In this document: one piece after another, positions 43,395 to 46,334 of the stretch | How the letters are laid out: each line of letters opens with the position of its first letter | Numbering within the stretch: position 1 is the first letter of the stretch | DNA from: Staphylococcus caprae | GTDB lineage: Bacteria; Bacillota; Bacilli; Staphylococcales; Staphylococcaceae | Length of the DNA: 46,334 bases | NCBI RefSeq assembly: GCF_002902725.1 | Contig: NZ_PPRT01000019.1 | Coordinates: 1 to 46,334 of the forward strand | Reading direction: 5' to 3' | Notes under the pieces: model-generated | Told to the model about the DNA's origin: nothing | Seen by the model: only the letters and a program-made list of their open reading frames with translations | Databases searched by the model: none | Made by a program: the position numbers and the translations under genes

Positions 43395-43664
43395 TTATTC
43401 CTCCTGTAATGATTCAAATATAGATATAAAATCTTGCTGTTGTTTTAGTAATTCTAAAATCTCTATTTGATTATTTAAGATCTTCAATAAAATTTGATTC
43501 ATCCCTGAATATGGATTAAAAGAGAATTCTTTATCCAAATATTGGTAACAATGATTTTGAATAATTTCTAAATAAAGACTATTTACAGTACATCCATTTT
43601 TTTTAGCTTCTTTTTTTATTAACATATCTAAATTTTCAGGAAGATTATTAATAGTTCTTCTCAT
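43395..43664 (-). CDS. Second small RHH/CopG-like protein at oriT
   Basis: 89 residues beginning MRRTINNLPENLDMLIKKEA with a following helix VNSLYLEIIQNHC, an Arc/CopG-type RHH. It stops 2 bp before the next gene and is cotranscribed with the relaxase. With the 131-residue protein this gives two DNA-binding accessory proteins. One may bind oriT and the other autoregulate. Confidence 0.65.
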   Translation of the reverse strand: MRRTINNLPENLDMLIKKEAKKNGCTVNSLYLEIIQNHCYQYLDKEFSFNPYSGMNQILLKILNNQIEILELLKQQQDFISIFESLQEE

Positions 43665-43732
43665 TTTTTATTCTCCTTAATTTATGAATGTCAAAAATAT
43701 TTTGGTGACTCTTTAAAATTCTTTTCATCGCA

Positions 43733-44384
43733 CTCTGAAAATAAATTTGTAATTCTGTTTCGACTTCTGAAATAATTTTTTGAAAGTGCGATAAAATTTT
43801 TTTCGGACTTGGAAATTTTTTTGAGGACATGTTCAAATTTTTTTGTAGAGTTTCAAAAAATTCTGATGCTATTTACTTATCAAAATCCAAAAGCGTACCA
43901 AAACCGTACGTTTTTATTGGTACGTTTTACGTACGTCTCGCAAAATATTGGTACGTTTTACGTACGTTTTTAAATTCCATGGTGCGTTTCGAGTACGTTT
44001 TTGGTACGTTTAGCGTACGTAGAGCCCTTTTTTTGCACACCATTTTGGAAACCCATTTGACACTGTCAAATCAATTCTTATAGCAAATATTGGTACGTGA
44101 AACGTACCAAATTTGTGCACGTTTCCCTTATGCTCTTGATTGAATTTATTATAGTGTCATTATACACCATAAATCAGAAGTAATCAACGATAGTTTGAAT
44201 GTGTTTTGACCCGTGTGCGATAGAATTTTTTTCAGACTGGAAAATTTTTTGAGGACGTGTTCAGAATTTTTTCGTCGAACTTTGAAAATAAATTTGTAAT
44301 TTTGGTTCGACTTTGAAATTATTTTTTGAAAGTGCGATAGAATTTTTTTCAGACTGGAAAATTTTTTGAGGATGTGTTCAAAAT
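43733..44384. other. Repeat-rich region upstream of the mobilisation genes, probable oriT
   Basis: Two about 105-bp direct repeats (43733-43838 and 44281-44384) and a third partial copy (44213-44270) share GAAAGTGCGATA and ACTGGAAAATTTTTTGAGGA. They flank a cluster of GGTACGT/ACGTACC-type elements (43893-44116), including the perfect TTGGTACGT-GAA-ACGTACCAA near 44090-44110. Position next to the RHH and relaxase genes fits oriT with accessory repeats. No gene is credible here. The exact nick site is not visible to me. Confidence 0.6.
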
Positions 44385-44413
44385 AAAAAAGAGACTTAAA
44401 AGTCTCTTTTTTT
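44385..44413 (-). terminator. Terminator of the 44412-44984 gene
   Basis: AAAAAAGAGACTT/AAGTCTCTTTTTTT stem-loop just after the stop codon, usable on both strands. Confidence 0.8.
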
Positions 44414-44984
44414 ATATATGATAGTCACCTGCATGTGTCAGTAAAACAAAAAATGATTTATTATCATTTACATCTAGTTGCCACTTTAGTGATTCAATAA
44501 ATGAATTCATTGTATATGAATCACTCATTATTTCTTCATTAACATTAATGAATAATCCAGATGTTTCATCTTTCTCCATGAGTTTTATTTGATTATAATT
44601 ATTTATCATTGCTTCATTCATGTTATTTATTATATCTAATTGTGCGTTTTCGAATAAATAGAGTTTATCTTTTTCAACTTTTCTTCGTAAATTTGATAAT
44701 CTAGTTAAGAAATTTATAAGGCGTTTTTTTGAGACATCAATCTTGATAAGTCCTTCATTGTCAGTAAATGACTCATCAATTTTAAACGGTGTGTGCGGCA
44801 GACAGTTAATAAAAATATCTTCTATTTCTTCTTTTGTAAGAGATTGATTATTGTAATCAACGTAGTCAATCATAGTACTTAGATGTTGAGGGTCTGGAAA
44901 TGCATTTTCTAAATTGATACTTTCTTCAAGTTCTTCTAAATTAATGTCATTCGTATCTGTAAAATAGATAATCGGATTATGCAT
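44412..44984 (-). CDS. Hypothetical acidic protein
   Basis: 190 residues, starting MHNPIIYFTDTNDINLEELE with AAGGAG-like AAAAAGGAG upstream of ATG 44984. It is acidic and mostly helical, with no recognised domain. It is monocistronic between the oriT candidate and repeat copy A, so it is possibly in the leading or lagging flank of transfer. Confidence 0.7.
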   Translation of the reverse strand: MHNPIIYFTDTNDINLEELEESINLENAFPDPQHLSTMIDYVDYNNQSLTKEEIEDIFINCLPHTPFKIDESFTDNEGLIKIDVSKKRLINFLTRLSNLRRKVEKDKLYLFENAQLDIINNMNEAMINNYNQIKLMEKDETSGLFINVNEEIMSDSYTMNSFIESLKWQLDVNDNKSFFVLLTHAGDYHI

Positions 44985-45009
44985 AACAAAAACTCCTTTT
45001 TTTATTATT

Positions 45010-45314
45010 TATTTATTTTTTCTGTGTTGCAAAGCCACAACAACAAGTCGTCATGAGAGATGACAAGGAGATAAGCCAAAAAATTTTTCGACTGGCTTAT
45101 GCCTTAAAGAAAAAATTTTTGCGCCTTGTCAGATCGAATAGACTTGTTAATAGCATCATCTTTGATGATGCGGGTGAGCGTGCAACACAAAAAAATAAAT
45201 AATAAAATTCCAAATAAATAGGGAAGTGATTCCTCACTTCCCTTCATTTTCATTAGCATTTTCTTATAGAAAATGCACAAGTGGCTAATGTATTTCATTA
45301 GCCACTTGCCAAAA
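45010..45314. repeat. Hairpin-rich direct repeat, copy A
   Basis: Near-identical to 46197-46334 continued at 1-195. Contents in order: TGTGTTGCA outer arm (45022-45030), GTC(G/A)TC-type hairpin near 45047-45064, ATAAGCCA/TGGCTTAT stem (45070-45100), GCATCATC/GATGATGC (45153-45171), outer arm TGCAACACA (45181-45189), GGGAAGTG/CACTTCCC, GCATTTTC/GAAAATGC and CAAGTGGCTAAT/ATTAGCCACTTG. Compensatory differences from copy B keep the last two stems. Besides this element, 44985-45382 has no gene. Confidence 0.85.
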
Positions 45315-45382
45315 AAGTTTGTCTTATACGTATTATATTTTGAGTCTTTTGTTATCTACATATCAAAACTGATTAATCATAA

Positions 45383-45823
45383 TTAACGACCTACTGATTT
45401 TCCAAAATCAATTTCTTCTTCCCCGTAATATCCACGGTTACGATAAAAATCATGAATTTCGTCTATGATTGATTCATTACTTTTTGTAACACTAATCAAT
45501 TCATCAAAACAAAGATGTGAGGTAAAATCAATGATTTCTTTTGTATTTTCGAAAACTTTCATTTGAAATTTTTTACATTGTTTATACTCATCAAATTGAA
45601 ATGTCATTTCCCAAATCAATCTCATATTTTCAAGGTCTAAGATGACTTGAACTTCAATTTGTTCATCTTCTCCAATTGTTGTGTAAGCCAAAGAACATTT
45701 AAGGTTAGAATCAAAAACTCCTTCTCGTAAGTTCAACGTCTCTTCAAATTCTCTCAGCTTATATTTTCTTATGTTTTTACTTATTAGCAAATAATCATTA
45801 ATAAACTCCTTAGTATTTGTCAT
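45383..45823 (-). CDS. Hypothetical protein between the two hairpin repeats
   Basis: 146 residues from ATG 45823 with AAAAGGTGTGTGGAGT upstream. GTG 45832 is in frame. It is soluble and beta-rich in the middle (SLAYTTIGEDEQIEVQVILD), with an acidic end and no recognised family. Its leader pairs with the loop of the hairpin RNA at 26.95 kb with one G-U pair. Confidence 0.7.
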   Translation of the reverse strand: MTNTKEFINDYLLISKNIRKYKLREFEETLNLREGVFDSNLKCSLAYTTIGEDEQIEVQVILDLENMRLIWEMTFQFDEYKQCKKFQMKVFENTKEIIDFTSHLCFDELISVTKSNESIIDEIHDFYRNRGYYGEEEIDFGKSVGR

Positions 45824-45850
45824 ACTCCACACACCTTTTACAAAAATATA

Positions 45851-45955
45851 TTAATTATTTTCATGTTCATTAAGTAATGAAAACTCTAATACCAAATTGA
45901 ATAACGCTAATAAAACACTTACCACTTTTAATAGAGTTATAATCTTTTCTTTCAT
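45851..45955 (-). CDS. 34-residue hydrophobic peptide
   Basis: MKEKIITLLKVVSVLLALFN, then LVLEFSLLNEHENN. AAAGGAG lies 9 bases before ATG 45955. It is a single amphipathic/hydrophobic helix with charged ends, resembling type I toxins or phenol-soluble-modulin-like peptides in form, not in sequence. It follows a terminator hairpin (45995-46018). Confidence 0.5.
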   Translation of the reverse strand: MKEKIITLLKVVSVLLALFNLVLEFSLLNEHENN

Positions 45956-45994
45956 TGTAAATACTCCTTTATATGATATAATAAAATTAAATTG

Positions 45995-46018
45995 AAGGAG
46001 GAGCCCAATCTCCTCCTT
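45995..46018 (-). terminator. Terminator/anti-ribosome-site hairpin between micro-ORFs
   Basis: A perfect 9-bp stem AAGGAGGAG/CTCCTCCTT with loop CCCAAT. On the minus strand it is followed by CAATTTAATTTTATT. The stem itself contains an anti-Shine-Dalgarno sequence. Confidence 0.6.
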
Positions 46019-46024
46019 ACAGAA

Positions 46025-46111
46025 TTATCTTAGTAATTCTGTAATTAAAGTCACGATAGCTCTTAATAAGTTTATAATACTTATTAGGAGCTTTTTCGTG
46101 GAGTTCTTCAC
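46025..46111 (-). CDS. 28-residue cationic amphipathic peptide
   Basis: MKNSTKKLLISIINLLRAIV, then TLITELLR. GTG start 46111 with a strong AAGGAGGTGG upstream. It has a helical hydrophobic face and Lys/Arg at the start and end. No family is recognised. A toxin, modulin-like or leader peptide role is possible. Confidence 0.5.
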   Translation of the reverse strand: MKNSTKKLLISIINLLRAIVTLITELLR

Positions 46112-46138
46112 GAGAAACCACCTCCTTCAATTTCTCTT

Positions 46139-46174
46139 TCAATACCCAACCAACCACCACATCTCGTTGGACAT
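46139..46174 (-). CDS. 11-residue leader-like micro-ORF
   Basis: MSNEMWWLVGY, with AAAGGAGGTG directly before ATG 46174. It sits 28 bp upstream of the 28-residue peptide gene. Such short Trp-rich ORFs with strong ribosome sites often act as regulatory leader peptides. Coding status is uncertain. Confidence 0.35.
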   Translation of the reverse strand: MSNEMWWLVGY

Positions 46175-46189
46175 CACCTCCTTTACTTT

Positions 46190-46334
46190 TTTATTATTTA
46201 TTTAATTTTTTCTGTGTTGCAAAGCCACTGCAACAAGTCATCATGAGAGATGACAAGGGTATAAGCTAAAAAATTTTTCGACTGGCGTATGCCTCAAAGA
46301 AAAAATTTTTGCGCCTTGTCAGATCGAATAGACT
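46190..46334. repeat. Hairpin-rich direct repeat, copy B (left part)
   Basis: Matches 45002-45144 with about ten differences and continues at base 1. The last 21 bases equal the first 21 bases of the window, as expected if a circular molecule was cut inside this repeat. Confidence 0.85.

Noticed and set aside
43648..43836. 62-residue minus-strand frame upstream of the RHH gene
   Set aside because: It lies in the oriT-type repeat and is not kept in the other repeat copies. There is no clear ribosome site.
43893..44116. GTACGT repeats as a CRISPR array or rep iterons
   Set aside because: Units are short, irregular and palindromic with no uniform spacers or cas genes. A RepA_N origin is already visible inside repA.
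45104..45298. 64-residue minus-strand frame
   Set aside because: It is inside hairpin repeat copy A, and differences from copy B follow stem pairing rather than codon positions.
1..46334. Intact insertion sequences, tRNA, rRNA, antibiotic or metal resistance genes
   Set aside because: None could be recognised. The TnpA- and TnpB-like genes lack IS ends and key catalytic residues.

Overview
The window reads as a complete, circular, AT-rich staphylococcal conjugative plasmid of about 46.3 kb. Its first 21 bases recur as its last 21, so a direct repeat spans the junction. Gram-positive ribosome binding sites, a RepA_N replication protein, Fst/PepA1-type and holin-like type I toxins, LPxTG surface proteins and a MOB_P relaxase point to Staphylococcus. 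The relaxase block most resembles pWBG749-family plasmids and the type IV secretion genes resemble the Trs/Tra set of pSK41/pGO1. These placements are recalled family knowledge, not searches. I see no antibiotic or metal resistance gene.

Layout. 0-3.4 kb: CsbD-like stress protein, YolD-like gene behind a LexA-type box, YefM/YoeB toxin-antitoxin operon, serine resolvase, a holin-like type I toxin with antisense RNA, and an Fst/PepA1 toxin with antisense RNA. 3.4-6.4 kb (minus strand): plasmid-borne PBP4-like D,D-carboxypeptidase and an overlapping operon of two membrane proteins around a compact TnpB-related RuvC/zinc-ribbon protein. 6.4-8.4 kb: ParA plus ribbon-helix-helix partition genes, a second Fst/PepA1 toxin, and a family of CGTCTA-N5-TAGACG dyads. 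8.4-10.9 kb: replication module (antisense RNAI, repA with internal iterons and a 17-bp-stem inverted repeat), an Hfq/Sm-like protein, a catalytically degenerate IS200-TnpA-like protein and a lipoprotein.

10.9-27.2 kb (plus strand): type IV secretion operon with coupling protein, VirB6-like channel, PrgI/VirB3-like protein, TrsD-like protein, VirB4 ATPase, glucosaminidase-CHAP wall hydrolase and VirB8/TcpC-like proteins. Structured minus-strand RNAs lie at both ends. 27.3-33.6 kb: large GbpC/antigen I/II-type LPMTG adhesin, CHAP hydrolase, second LPxTG protein and an exfoliative-toxin/V8-like serine protease. 33.7-34.4 kb: second holin-like toxin module, an inverted copy of the one at 2.7 kb.

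34.4-43.7 kb (minus strand): DNA-processing operon with two RHH accessory proteins, relaxase, topoisomerase III, CAAX protease, class A-like sortase, small genes and an ArdC/zincin/Toprim protein. 43.7-44.4 kb: repeat-rich probable oriT. 45.0-46.3 kb plus 0-0.2 kb: two copies of a hairpin-rich element flanking an unknown gene and three micro-ORFs.

Working model: the relaxase, RHH proteins and topoisomerase process DNA at oriT. The coupling protein passes it to the VirB4/VirB6 channel, CHAP enzymes open the wall, and adhesins anchored perhaps by the plasmid's own sortase hold cells together. Partition, resolvase and at least five toxin-antitoxin units keep the plasmid. The most unusual signals are the TnpB-like operon, the dead TnpA-like protein, a hairpin RNA whose loop is antisense to several plasmid translation starts, the par-like dyads at two toxin loci, and the duplicated covarying hairpin element.
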